Counted from the stretch's first letter, positions 35,822-45,066 are shown. The stretch: 64,000 bases of DNA from Bacteroidota bacterium (GCA_024279425.1 JAJRRO010000020.1:1-64000), one strand, 5' to 3'. The notes: generated by a model from the sequence alone, not told the origin. A program made the numbers and translations.

Positions 35822-35996
35822 AGAGACTGTTTTGAATTTTATGATTGGTCCCAATAGCTATCGGGATTATAGGCCATTTTTGATGCAACATGAGATAAAA
35901 TAGATGATAATAGCAGGGCTACTTGAAGAGATTTTAACAAAATGGTGCGCAAAAAGAGTCATAGAAAAACAATTGATAGAATTCAAAACAGTCTCT
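35822..35996. repeat. Dispersed inverted-repeat element, copy C
   Basis: A 175-bp unit is bounded by a perfect 17-bp inverted repeat (AGAGACTGTTTTGAATT at 35822-35838 and its complement at 35980-35996). Inside are a small palindrome TCCCAATAGCTATCGGGA, ATAGCAGGGCTAC (35910-35922, identical to copy A) and GGTGCGCAAAAAGAGTCAT (close to copy B). With the REP pair, it accounts for most of the 572-bp gap 35518-36089, which has no gene. Confidence 0.75.
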
Positions 35997-36089
35997 AATA
36001 ACACACGGATTATTGATTGTCCCTGTGTGGATGCGTAAAGCCTTAGGGTTAATTCTTGGTTAAAAATTTAAAAGTTAGAAGAAAAAATA

Positions 36090-38996
36090 ATGGGACATCG
36101 AATAGAATATAATAAAATATCAGTCTGCACTATACTAACGATCTTGTTCATTATTTCCAGTTGTAAAGATCCTCGAGGTGTAGCAACTGAAATTCCCGAG
36201 CTAAATTTTAAAGTAGCCAGCAATAACGGTTTTGAACTTCCTGAAGGATGGCAGGCTACCCTTTGGGCCGAATCTCCTGATGTATACAATCCAACAAATA
36301 TGGATGTGGATGTCAAAGGAAGGATTTGGGTAACTGAGGCCGTTAATTATAGAGGTTTTAATAATGATGCCGAAAAGCGACTGAGTTTTGAAAAAGGGGA
36401 CAGAATAATGATCTTGGAAGATACCGATGGGGATGGCATTAGTGATTCTTCTAAAGTATTCGTTCAAGACAAGGATCTTGTGGCTCCCATGGGCATAGCC
36501 GTCATCGGAAATAAAGTACTGGTTTCCTGTGCACCCAATTTAATCATATATACCGATGAAAATGGTGATGATATTCCAGATAAAAAGGAAGTTTTTCTTA
36601 CCGGGTTTGGTGGTTTTGATCATGACCATAGCCTTCATTCCGTAGCCGCAGGGCCTGATGGCAAATGGTATTTCAACACTGGAAATGCAGGGCCACATAT
36701 GGTCAAGGACAAGGCAGGGTGGAAACTTCGCTCTGGAAGTGTATATACAGGAGGAACCCCGTACAACGATACCAATTCCCCAGCGCAAGTCAGTGATGAT
36801 GGAAGAGTATGGGTAGGTGGCCTGGCCATGCGCATTAACAGTGATGGAGCCGGACTTGAAGTTGTTGGACATAATTTTCGAAATGCCTATGAACTTGCGC
36901 TCGATTCTTTTGGAAACATGTGGCAAAACGATAATGATGATCAAGTAGAAACATGCAGAACAACCTGGTTAATGGAAGGTGGCAATGCAGGGTATTTTAG
37001 TGCCGATGGCTCTAGGACCTGGCAGGCCGATCGCAAACCTGGTCAGGATATATTTACAGCCCACTGGCATCAAAATGACCCAGGGGTTATACCCGCAGGG
37101 GATAATACAGGTGCCGGGTCACCAACCGGCGTAGTTGTGTACGAGGGCGATGCTTTTGGTCCTGAATATAGAGGCGCACTACTTAGTGCCGATGCCGGGC
37201 GAAATGTAATTTTTGCCTATCAACCAGATATTACAGGGGCCGGGTTTGAACTTAAAAAAAGAGACCTATTGACCTCTATGCAAGAATCCACTGAAGGGTA
37301 TATTTGGCATGAGGTTGATGGTGACAAACGCAAATGGTTCCGCCCAAGCGATGTTACTGTAGGAACAGACGGTGCTATTTATGTAGCAGACTGGTATGAC
37401 CCTGTAGTTGGGGGCCATCAAATGATGGATAGCATTGGATATGGCAGAATCTATAGAATAACCCCCAAGGGAAAAAGCTTAAATGCACCCAACTTGGACC
37501 TAAGCTCTACAAATGGTCAAATAGCCGCATTGTTAAACCCAGCCGTTAATGTAAGAAATTTAGGTTTCGAGAAACTCCTTGAACAAGGAGACTCAAGTTT
37601 TGATGATGTCAAAAAAATATTGCAGAGCCCAAACCCCTATCATCAAGCAAGGGCCATATGGCTTTTGGCACAGCTGGGGGAAAATGGCCAAAAAGAGGTT
37701 GAAACCCTATTGAAAAAAGAGGGGAATCCGCGATTAAGGGTAACTGCATATAGAGCACTTAAACAAAACAAGGAGTCATTGTTACACTATGCGAAAATTG
37801 CCATAAATGACCCTTCACCAGCAGTACGAAGAGAAGTTGCCATTTCTTTAAGGGATGTCTCGTGGGATAAAAGTAAAGGGCTTATCGGAAAATTGATTTT
37901 AAATTACGATGGTGAAGACCCCTGGTACCTTGAAGCATTGGGAATGGCCCTTGAAGGTAAGGAGGACATAGCCTATGAGGACTTAGTACCAAATCAAGGT
38001 AAAAATGCATTACAATGGACAAAAAGCTTTGCGAAACTGGTTTGGAGGATACATCCAAAGTCAGCGATAAGCGCTTTAAAAGAGCGGGCAATATCCAAAA
38101 GTGTGCCAGATAACCTAAGAAAACTCGCGGTTGATGCTATAGCCTTTATAACACATAAAGATGCTGTCGCCGCTATGATAGAAATCGCACAGACCCAAGG
38201 AACCGATGAAGTTGGTACATTAGCTACTTGGTGGGTAGATTTTAGGAAAAACAATGATTGGTATACCTTAAGGGATTGGAAAGAATTTGACGAGGGTAAT
38301 TCCCTGAACATCCCTAAAGAAGTTGCAATACTCCAAGAAAAAGTACTCAACAAAGACTTGTCTCTAACTAATAGAATCAATGCTGGAAAGGAAATGGCCG
38401 GAAGTTTAATAGGAGCCCGACTATTAATTGGCCTTGCTGCGGATAAACAACTTGATGTGGAAATCACGACGGCTATATCCAGTACCATTTTTGACAATCC
38501 CGAACTCGAAATCCGCACCTTGGCTAGTGAATACTTCGAAAATAAAGAAGAAGAAAAACTATCCTTGTCAAAAATCATTTCACTGAATGGAGATAGTTCA
38601 AAAGGCGAAAAAATCTTTGAAATCAAATGCGCCACCTGTCATAAAATCGGTGATATAGGCAATGATATTGGCCCCATATTGTCCGGAATAGGTGAAAAAT
38701 TGGATAAAGCAGGGCTTTTAGAAGCCATTCTAAACCCAAGTGCGGCCATTGTTTTTGGTTATGAACCCGTTATGGTCAAAACAAAAAGTGGCCAAACTAT
38801 CTATGGTTTTCTACTCTCTGAAGGAGAAACCACTGTAATAAAGAATATGGTCGGAAATCAAATTGTCGTCAAAACAGAGGATATAGAAAGTAAGAAGAAA
38901 ATGGGCACCAGTATTATGCCCAGCGCCTCGACTCTTGGCATTTCTGAGCAAGGGCTTGCCGACTTAAGCACTTACCTATTGAACTTAAAAAAATAA
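36090..38996 (+). CDS. PVC-type propeller/HEAT/cytochrome c lipoprotein
   Basis: The 968-residue lipoprotein (lipobox ISSCKD, Cys25) has an N-terminal beta-propeller resembling soluble glucose dehydrogenases and the 'PVC-type' proteins (residues ~45-460; MDVDVKGRIWVTEAVNYRG, EDTDGDGISD). A HEAT-like helical middle (about 480-760) follows, then a C-terminal cytochrome c domain with CATCH at 847-851 and a distal Met-bearing tail (GTSIMPSAS). It probably oxidises or binds a polyol- or sugar-type compound and passes electrons to a cytochrome. The seven-haem protein 98 bp downstream is the obvious partner. Confidence 0.87.
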   Translation: MGHRIEYNKISVCTILTILFIISSCKDPRGVATEIPELNFKVASNNGFELPEGWQATLWAESPDVYNPTNMDVDVKGRIWVTEAVNYRGFNNDAEKRLSFEKGDRIMILEDTDGDGISDSSKVFVQDKDLVAPMGIAVIGNKVLVSCAPNLIIYTDENGDDIPDKKEVFLTGFGGFDHDHSLHSVAAGPDGKWYFNTGNAGPHMVKDKAGWKLRSGSVYTGGTPYNDTNSPAQVSDDGRVWVGGLAMRINSDGAGLEVVGHNFRNAYELALDSFGNMWQNDNDDQVETCRTTWLMEGGNAGYFSADGSRTWQADRKPGQDIFTAHWHQNDPGVIPAGDNTGAGSPTGVVVYEGDAFGPEYRGALLSADAGRNVIFAYQPDITGAGFELKKRDLLTSMQESTEGYIWHEVDGDKRKWFRPSDVTVGTDGAIYVADWYDPVVGGHQMMDSIGYGRIYRITPKGKSLNAPNLDLSSTNGQIAALLNPAVNVRNLGFEKLLEQGDSSFDDVKKILQSPNPYHQARAIWLLAQLGENGQKEVETLLKKEGNPRLRVTAYRALKQNKESLLHYAKIAINDPSPAVRREVAISLRDVSWDKSKGLIGKLILNYDGEDPWYLEALGMALEGKEDIAYEDLVPNQGKNALQWTKSFAKLVWRIHPKSAISALKERAISKSVPDNLRKLAVDAIAFITHKDAVAAMIEIAQTQGTDEVGTLATWWVDFRKNNDWYTLRDWKEFDEGNSLNIPKEVAILQEKVLNKDLSLTNRINAGKEMAGSLIGARLLIGLAADKQLDVEITTAISSTIFDNPELEIRTLASEYFENKEEEKLSLSKIISLNGDSSKGEKIFEIKCATCHKIGDIGNDIGPILSGIGEKLDKAGLLEAILNPSAAIVFGYEPVMVKTKSGQTIYGFLLSEGETTVIKNMVGNQIVVKTEDIESKKKMGTSIMPSASTLGISEQGLADLSTYLLNLKK

Positions 38997-39094
38997 GCTC
39001 CTTTAAGTCAAGTCAGTATTTTGATTTAAATACTTTGAAAACAACGGAATATTCATGAAATTACGTTGAATTTAAAGGAACAGCTTAAAGAGCT

Positions 39095-40318
39095 ATGGGA
39101 ATCAAAAAAAATCTTTTAAACGGTGCTGGGATAGTGTCCCTGTTGTTTATTGCAAGCCTTGTATACCATTGCAAGAATGGGAAAACAGAATCAGATTATT
39201 TTAATCCTGAGATTTTGGCGACCCATTTTAATGGGGAACAATTTGTTGGTTCTGAAACCTGTTTGGAATGTCATGCCGATATTTATACGACCCATTTGGA
39301 GACCGCCCATTATAATACTTCCGCCATCGCAGATTCAGCAACTGTTAAAGGTAGTTTTAAGGGCGGAGCCAATATCTTAGATCTTAAAGATGTTTCTTTT
39401 GAGATGAGACAAGAAAGAGACACCCTGTTTCAATACACGACCATTAAAAACAGAAATGTAGATATTCCTCCCTCTAAATTTGACATCGTTATTGGATCCG
39501 GGGTTAAAGGCCAGTCGTACCTTACTTGGGAAAATGACGAACTATTTCAAATGCAGACATCGTATTACACCCCTTTGGATAACTGGGTAAACAGCCCAAG
39601 TTTTCCAACATACAGCTATACAAGACCCATTGGGGATGCTTGTTTAAAATGCCATATGACCTTTGCCACTAATAAAAACACAGGGCCTGGGAATCAATAC
39701 CACAAAGAGCAAATAGTTTACGGGGTAGATTGTGAACGATGCCATAGACCGTCTGCGAAACATGTCGCTTACCATAGGAATAATCCGAGTGCCGAGGCTG
39801 CAAAATATATGTTGAAATTAGAAACACTATCAAGACAACAACGTTTAGATGCCTGCGCTCAATGCCATTCGGGACTTCGGCAGGAGCTTCTCAAGGGAAC
39901 CCCATTTTCCTTTGTAGTCGGAGAAGATTTAAAAAAATATTCGCAGAATTACAATGCAGCACCAGTAGATAATAGCAAATTGGACGTCCATGGTAACCAA
40001 TATGGCCTTTTGACCAGTAGTGAATGTTTTAAGCAAACAGCTACTATGGATTGTACAACTTGCCACGACCCACATAAAAACCAAAGAGGAAATGCCGTTT
40101 ATTTTAACCAGAAATGCATGGAGTGTCATACTACTGATTCGGTTGTTTGTACGGTAGAAACTTCACAAATAAATGAAATGGGTAATAATTGTATTGCCTG
40201 CCATATGCCTAAAATGCCTTCCAGATCAATGACAGTCGAGCTGGACGAGAATAGTCCTGAAACTCCATTTTATGTACGGACCCATTTGATAGGGGTTTAT
40301 TCACAGCAAAAGAAGTAA
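39095..40318 (+). CDS. Seven-haem cytochrome c
   Basis: The 407-residue exported protein (N-terminal hydrophobic helix, then YHCKNGK) has seven CxxCH motifs: residues 56, 183, 213, 254, 320, 341 and 366 (first Cys of each). Spacing resembles the cytochrome c554/hydroxylamine oxidoreductase-related superfamily (…CLKCHMT, CERCHRPS, CTTCHDPH, CIACHMPKMP). It would carry electrons in the periplasm or at the surface, downstream of the PVC-type oxidoreductase. No terminal-oxidase partner is visible. A weak TCCTTTAA/TTAAAGGA dyad flanks its leader (39000-39080). Confidence 0.88.
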   Translation: MGIKKNLLNGAGIVSLLFIASLVYHCKNGKTESDYFNPEILATHFNGEQFVGSETCLECHADIYTTHLETAHYNTSAIADSATVKGSFKGGANILDLKDVSFEMRQERDTLFQYTTIKNRNVDIPPSKFDIVIGSGVKGQSYLTWENDELFQMQTSYYTPLDNWVNSPSFPTYSYTRPIGDACLKCHMTFATNKNTGPGNQYHKEQIVYGVDCERCHRPSAKHVAYHRNNPSAEAAKYMLKLETLSRQQRLDACAQCHSGLRQELLKGTPFSFVVGEDLKKYSQNYNAAPVDNSKLDVHGNQYGLLTSSECFKQTATMDCTTCHDPHKNQRGNAVYFNQKCMECHTTDSVVCTVETSQINEMGNNCIACHMPKMPSRSMTVELDENSPETPFYVRTHLIGVYSQQKK

Positions 40319-40406
40319 CGACACATTAAGAGCCCGTTTAAATTTCAACTCTTGTCTATTTAAGATAAGGTTTATAGACATAAATACCGGCCCTTGAGAA
40401 GTTGGT

Positions 40407-41381
40407 CTAAACCTTCCTTTCCATCAAATTTTCACCGAATGTTCTGAGCAGTTCTTTTTTATCGACTGATATATCGAGCGACTCAAGTACTTTAAAGGCA
40501 TTATCAGTATATGAAGTAATCATTGATTTTGTCTGTCCCACAGCATCGGTCGAGTGAAATATCTCTTTAATACTACCTACCTTTTCCGCTGGATCTTTAG
40601 GTTGAATTGAATATAGGTCAAATAATTCCTTTCTTTCTTCGGCCTTGCCCTGCTTAATCGCCAATAAGTATAATATGGTCTTCTTGTTTTCAATAATATC
40701 CCCACCAGTCTGTTTTCCAAAGGTCGCGGGATCTCCAAATACATCTAGATAATCATCCTGTAGTTGAAACGCAATTCCAAGGTTTTTACCAAATTCATAA
40801 ACGCTGTCTTGATTTTTTATCGAAGCATTGGCAATAATACCTCCCATTTTCATGGCTGCCGCAAGGAGCACAGCAGTTTTGTATTCTATCATTTTTAAAT
40901 ATTCAGGAATGATGACATCATCCCTCGTTTCAAAATCAATATCGTATTGCTGCCCTTCACACACCTGTAAGGCCGTTGTACTAAAAAGTGTTGCCAATTT
41001 CCTAAAAGTGTTGCTGTCGTAATTTTCAAACAATTGGTAAGCACTAATAAGCATGGCATCCCCGGATAAAATTCCAGTGTTTATATCCCATTTTTCATGG
41101 ACCGTAGCCTCCCCTCTGCGTAGTGGTGCATCATCCATAATATCATCATGCACGAGCGAAAAATTATGGAAGATTTCAATGGCCAAAGCAGCATCCAAAG
41201 CTTTTGAATATTCCGTTCCAAATATTTCAGCGGTCATTAAAGTAAGAATGGGGCGCAATCGCTTGCCTCCCAACCCTAAAATATAAGAAATTGGGGTATA
41301 GAGATTTATCGGTTCCTTGGTACTGGTTTTTTCCTCCAAATAGGATACAAAGGTTTTACGGTAGTGCTCTTGGAAACGCAT
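40407..41381 (-). CDS. Polyprenyl (isoprenoid) diphosphate synthase
   Basis: The 324-residue enzyme condenses isopentenyl diphosphate with allylic diphosphates. The first Asp-rich motif is DDIMD at 79-83 (HDDIMDDAPLRRGEATVH) and the second is DDYLD near 210 (QLQDDYLDVFGD); GGKRLRP at ~39 also fits. Product chain length cannot be judged with confidence, though the form suits the geranylgeranyl to octaprenyl group. A TATTTTTG -7 element lies 15 bp upstream of the ATG. Confidence 0.92.
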   Translation of the reverse strand: MRFQEHYRKTFVSYLEEKTSTKEPINLYTPISYILGLGGKRLRPILTLMTAEIFGTEYSKALDAALAIEIFHNFSLVHDDIMDDAPLRRGEATVHEKWDINTGILSGDAMLISAYQLFENYDSNTFRKLATLFSTTALQVCEGQQYDIDFETRDDVIIPEYLKMIEYKTAVLLAAAMKMGGIIANASIKNQDSVYEFGKNLGIAFQLQDDYLDVFGDPATFGKQTGGDIIENKKTILYLLAIKQGKAEERKELFDLYSIQPKDPAEKVGSIKEIFHSTDAVGQTKSMITSYTDNAFKVLESLDISVDKKELLRTFGENLMERKV

Positions 41382-41395
41382 ATAATGATTTTTTT

Positions 41396-41403
41396 CAAAA
41401 ATA
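41396..41403 (-). promoter_or_regulatory. -7 promoter element of the polyprenyl synthase gene
   Basis: TATTTTTG on the minus strand fits TAnnTTTG and lies 15 bp before the start codon. Confidence 0.5.
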
Positions 41404-41537
41404 CATCCTATTTCTTGAACAGCTTCAATTCATTTTTCGGGATAATTACAGGATTATGAAAAAAAATACTCCAAAAATGCAATAGCTTTGAAAATCTTCG
41501 TCTTTTAAATAGAAGCACGTTAATAAAAGCTTTTTGA

Positions 41538-42077
41538 ATGACTTCCAAAACGGACAACTATAAAAATCTTAGGACTTTTTTTGATGAGGAATATCATTCG
41601 TTAAAGGCATATGCCAAGTCAAAAATAGATGATACGGCGGATCGGGATGCCGAAGACATTGTTCAAGACGTGGCCTTAAAGATATTTTCAAGGGTTGATA
41701 GTGCCTCACCAATCAATAATATTGCCGGCTTTGTTTACAATTCACTTAAGAATAGGATAATAGACATCTTAAGAACGAAAAGGGAAAGCTATGAAACTAA
41801 AAGGGAAATGGAACTACGCCTGACTGAATTCTCCGAGTTGTTCTATGGGAAATCGGACAACTCCTATTCCGAAAAAATGAAAAATGAACTAAAAAAAGCG
41901 ATTTTGAACTTAAAACCTCTTTATCAAAAAATAATCATCGCGATAGACTTTGAAGGATATTCGTATAAGGAGGTGTCCGCAGAAACCGCCATTCCCATTG
42001 GGACTTTAATGTCAAGGCGCCATAGGGCCATATCGCTATTATTCAAAGAATTAGAAACTAAAAAGAATATTAACTAA
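41538..42077 (+). CDS. ECF-type RNA polymerase sigma factor
   Basis: The 179-residue protein has a sigma-2 region (EEYHSLKAYAKSK..., DAEDIVQDVALKIFSRV) and sigma-4 region (ILNLKPLYQKIIIAIDFEGYSYKEVSAETAIPIGTLMSRRHRAI) with a good helix-turn-helix. No anti-sigma gene of the FecR type follows; instead a small membrane protein begins 12 bp downstream and is a plausible regulator or target. Confidence 0.88.
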   Translation: MTSKTDNYKNLRTFFDEEYHSLKAYAKSKIDDTADRDAEDIVQDVALKIFSRVDSASPINNIAGFVYNSLKNRIIDILRTKRESYETKREMELRLTEFSELFYGKSDNSYSEKMKNELKKAILNLKPLYQKIIIAIDFEGYSYKEVSAETAIPIGTLMSRRHRAISLLFKELETKKNIN

Positions 42078-42089
42078 AATCAAAATAAA

Positions 42090-42503
42090 ATGTCAGATCA
42101 TATTGAACATAGAATTAAGGGCAATGCAGAAAAATACGTTAAGAAGGTATTTAAAGTAATTTTTATAGCCATCTTGATAATCATCTTGGTAGCCTTGTTT
42201 GGGTATATAACCATGCGACTATGGAATTGGCTGATGCCAGAAATCTTTGGGCTAGGTCAAATTGGTTATTGGCAGGCCTTGGGAATCATAGTTTTGGCCA
42301 AGATCTTGTTTGGAGGTTTTGGAGACCATAAGTCTAAAAAAAGCGATAAAAAGTCGAACAACCGCTGCAAGCCAAAATACAATAAGGGTTTTAAAAAAGA
42401 CTTCTCTAATTGGAAATACTATGATAAATTCTGGCAAGAGGAAGGGGAGAAAGCTTTTGAAGAATACGTAAGTAGTAAGCAAGAAAAAAACGACATTCCC
42501 TAA
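42090..42503 (+). CDS. Small membrane protein linked to the ECF sigma gene
   Basis: The 137-residue protein has two predicted transmembrane helices (about 18-44, VFKVIFIAILIIILVALFGYI; and 58-76) and a basic, then acidic, cytoplasmic tail (KSKKSDKKSNNRCKP...WQEEGEKAFEEYVSSKQE). I recognise no domain. Its 12-bp distance from the sigma gene suggests co-transcription; an anti-sigma role is possible but not supported by a motif. Confidence 0.65.
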   Translation: MSDHIEHRIKGNAEKYVKKVFKVIFIAILIIILVALFGYITMRLWNWLMPEIFGLGQIGYWQALGIIVLAKILFGGFGDHKSKKSDKKSNNRCKPKYNKGFKKDFSNWKYYDKFWQEEGEKAFEEYVSSKQEKNDIP

Positions 42504-42582
42504 GGGTTTATGGCGACGGTTTCTATATTATGCAATTGTGGTATTCTTCGGAGACACTATCTTTTAATGTTAAATAATTGTA

Positions 42583-42615
42583 AAACTTAAGAAACTTTTT
42601 GTGTTTCTTAAGTTT
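42583..42615. promoter_or_regulatory. 33-bp operator dyad of the TetR-efflux operon
   Basis: AAACTTAAGAAAC (42583-42595) and its exact complement GTTTCTTAAGTTT (42603-42615) flank a 7-nt spacer. The dyad covers the -33 TTTG region and ends 7 bp before the -7 element, where a TetR dimer would block RNA polymerase. It is the likely autoregulatory operator. Confidence 0.75.
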
Positions 42616-42622
42616 CCATGCT

Positions 42623-42630
42623 TATATTTG
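42623..42630 (+). promoter_or_regulatory. -7 promoter element of the TetR-efflux operon
   Basis: TATATTTG fits TAnnTTTG. ATG 42653 follows by 22 bp, which decides the TetR start against an earlier in-frame codon at 42599. Confidence 0.65.
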
Positions 42631-42652
42631 CCGCTCAATACAATATAGGCTG

Positions 42653-43258
42653 ATGAAGGAAAAAATTTTAGACATAGCAACCAATCTGTTCTTGCGCCTA
42701 GGCTTTAAGAGTGTTACCATGGATGATTTGGCCAATGAAATGGGCATCTCCAAAAAAACCATATATACCCATTTTGCCAATAAGACTAAGTTGGTAGAAG
42801 AATGTACCAAGAAGGTGTTTTGCTCAATCTCTGAAGGTATAGACCATATTTGTTCATTGCACAAAAACCCAATTGAAGAGTTGTATGAGATAAAGAAATT
42901 TGCCCTGCAGCACTTAAAAGATGAGAAAGCTTCCCCCCAATACCAATTGCAAAAGTATTATCCCAAAATTCATGAGACCATTAAACAGAAACAATACGAG
43001 GTAATGGGAGCATGTGTTGTGAGCAATATAGAGAAAGGCATTGAATTGGGGATTTATCGAGAAAATTTAAATATCGATTTTGTTTTCAGGATATATTTCT
43101 CCGGTGTAACCAGCATTAAAGATCATCAATTATTTCCTGTAACAAAATTTCCGATAGTGCGTCTTATGGACGATTATTTAGAATACCATTTAAGGGGAAT
43201 AATAACCCCTAAAGGACGTCAAATATTAAATAAAATTATCAACTCAAATCAAGAATAG
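42653..43258 (+). CDS. TetR/AcrR-family repressor
   Basis: The 201-residue protein has an N-terminal TetR helix-turn-helix (ILDIATNLFLRLGFKSVTM, then ISKKTIYTHFANKTKLVEE) and a helical ligand domain. It is the first gene of an efflux operon and ends immediately before the tolC start (TAG then ATG). The 13-bp-arm dyad upstream is the probable binding site. The inducer is unknown. Confidence 0.9.
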   Translation: MKEKILDIATNLFLRLGFKSVTMDDLANEMGISKKTIYTHFANKTKLVEECTKKVFCSISEGIDHICSLHKNPIEELYEIKKFALQHLKDEKASPQYQLQKYYPKIHETIKQKQYEVMGACVVSNIEKGIELGIYRENLNIDFVFRIYFSGVTSIKDHQLFPVTKFPIVRLMDDYLEYHLRGIITPKGRQILNKIINSNQE

Positions 43259-44596
43259 ATGAGAATCCGTTTTTTATTACTCTTAGTGCTTTTGGCCATT
43301 ACAGTAGGCCAAGCACAAGAGCAACCCACAAGTTTTTCTTTGGATGAGGCTATCGCCTTCGCCTTGGAAAACAACTATAGTGCTATAAATGCCAATCGAG
43401 ACATCATTGATGCGCAAAAGCAAAAATGGGAAACCATTGCAGATGGCTTACCTCAAATTAGTGGTTCTATCAGTTATCAAAATCAATTGAAGCAACCTAT
43501 TTCCTTGATTCCAGCCGAATTTTTTGGCGGTGAGCCTGGAACCTTTCAACCCATTACATTTGGTCAGCCTCAACAGGCCACGGCCATGGCCACACTACGC
43601 CAACAAATTTTCGATGGATCGTATATCGTAGGCGTGCAAGCCACAAAAACATTCTTGAATTACAGTGCCAACAATAAGGAAAAAACCGAATTGGAAGTCA
43701 GGAAGGCCGTGGTTGAGGCCTACGGCAATGTACTTTTAGCAAATGAAAGTGTTTCTATTTTAGAAAAAAACCTGATCACATTGGAAAAAAACCTATTCGA
43801 GACCACTAAAATTTTTGAAAATGGTCTTGGGGATGAAGAGAGTGTTGAACAACTTCAGATTACAAGATCCTCAGTTGATAACCAATTGAAAAATGCGGAT
43901 CGATTAAAAGGCATTACCCTTCAAATGCTCAATCTTATGATGGGTATTACCATTGATTCCCCTACACAATTGACTGAGAGTTTGGATGACCTCACATTAA
44001 AGCAAATAGATCCGGCCCTTTTGGAAACGCAGTTCAATTTGGGGAATAACGTCGATTATAAATTGGCTATAAATCTGAATGAACAGAGGTCTTTGGAATT
44101 AAAGTTGGCTAAAAGTAGGGCACTTCCAACATTGAATGCCTTTTTGAATTATGGGAGTACATCATTCAGCGACTCCTTCAATTTTCTAGGTGGGTCGCCA
44201 GATTGGTATAATTCATCCATTTTAGGATTCGATTTAAATATCCCCATATTTAGTTCCTTTAAAAGGAGTGCCAGCACCCAACGAGCCAGGATAGCACTCG
44301 AAAAAGCAAAGACACAATTGACAGAGGCCGAGGAACAAATACGATTGCAAGTGAAACAAGCCAAAAGTGATTATACACTTTCAATAGAACAATATGAAAC
44401 TTCAAAACAAAATCTAGGGTTGGCTGAGCGTATTGAAAACAAAAATCAGATAAAGTATTTTGAAGGTATTGCCAGTAGTTTTGACCTACGACAAGCACAA
44501 ACCCAATTGTATACGGCGCAACAGGAATACCTGCAATCCATGGTAGAGGTAATCAATACAAAGACAACACTGGAAACAATATTGAACAAAAACTAG
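43259..44596 (+). CDS. TolC-family outer-membrane efflux protein
   Basis: The 445-residue protein has a signal peptide (VGQAQEQ) and two tandem outer-membrane-efflux (OEP) repeats of coiled coil plus strand (SLDEAIAFALENNYSAINANRDI near the start; ALEKAKTQLTEAEEQIRLQVKQAKSDY in the second). It is the exit duct of the RND pump encoded downstream. A four-helix-bundle gene separates it from the adaptor. Confidence 0.92.
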   Translation: MRIRFLLLLVLLAITVGQAQEQPTSFSLDEAIAFALENNYSAINANRDIIDAQKQKWETIADGLPQISGSISYQNQLKQPISLIPAEFFGGEPGTFQPITFGQPQQATAMATLRQQIFDGSYIVGVQATKTFLNYSANNKEKTELEVRKAVVEAYGNVLLANESVSILEKNLITLEKNLFETTKIFENGLGDEESVEQLQITRSSVDNQLKNADRLKGITLQMLNLMMGITIDSPTQLTESLDDLTLKQIDPALLETQFNLGNNVDYKLAINLNEQRSLELKLAKSRALPTLNAFLNYGSTSFSDSFNFLGGSPDWYNSSILGFDLNIPIFSSFKRSASTQRARIALEKAKTQLTEAEEQIRLQVKQAKSDYTLSIEQYETSKQNLGLAERIENKNQIKYFEGIASSFDLRQAQTQLYTAQQEYLQSMVEVINTKTTLETILNKN

Positions 44597-44655
44597 GTTT
44601 AAGCGTTTATAAGTTTAATCGCCTATAAACCTGCTTAACAAAAATAACAAGCAGT

Positions 44656-45030
44656 ATGAAGATTTTTTCCTTTGAAAAATTAAAGGTTTGGCAGAAGACA
44701 ATTGAACTGTCTGAGTTCATATATAAATTGATTCAAAAGTTTCTCAGCGAAGAAAAATTTGGTCTAATTAGTCAAATGAGGAGATGTTCTGTTTCCATAT
44801 CATCGAATTTATCTGAAGGCTCTGGAAGGCATTCCGGCAAAGACAAAGCAAGATTTACTGAAATTTCTTTTGGTTCGGCCCTCGAGTTATTAAACCAAAG
44901 CATTTTATCAAACAAGTTAGGGTATATTTCTACAAAGGACATTGAATCAGTTAGACTACAGGTTTCGGAAATAACGATGATGCTTGACGGTTTGTACAAA
45001 TCACTGCTAAACCATAAACATATAACCTAA
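44656..45030 (+). CDS. Four-helix-bundle (S23/IVP-type) protein
   Basis: The 124-residue protein matches the family once called 'S23 ribosomal protein' and encoded in 23S rRNA intervening sequences: FEKLKVWQKTIELSEFIYKL, SQMRRCSVSISSNLSEGSGR, SFGSALELLNQSILSNKLGY. Here there is no rRNA context; it sits inside an efflux operon between tolC and the adaptor gene. The family's function is unresolved; nucleic-acid or scaffold roles have been suggested. It may be an inserted mobile unit. Confidence 0.88.
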   Translation: MKIFSFEKLKVWQKTIELSEFIYKLIQKFLSEEKFGLISQMRRCSVSISSNLSEGSGRHSGKDKARFTEISFGSALELLNQSILSNKLGYISTKDIESVRLQVSEITMMLDGLYKSLLNHKHIT

Positions 45031-45066
45031 TAAACTTTTAAAAACAAAATACATAAACATCAGACA

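Noticed and set aside
35650-35835. Plus-strand ORF of 61 codons
   Set aside because: It crosses the REP-type palindrome pair and has no protein-like composition.
37994-38635. 213-codon minus-strand ORF
   Set aside because: It is antisense to the PVC-type protein gene; its serine-rich composition is a shadow of the sense-strand codons.
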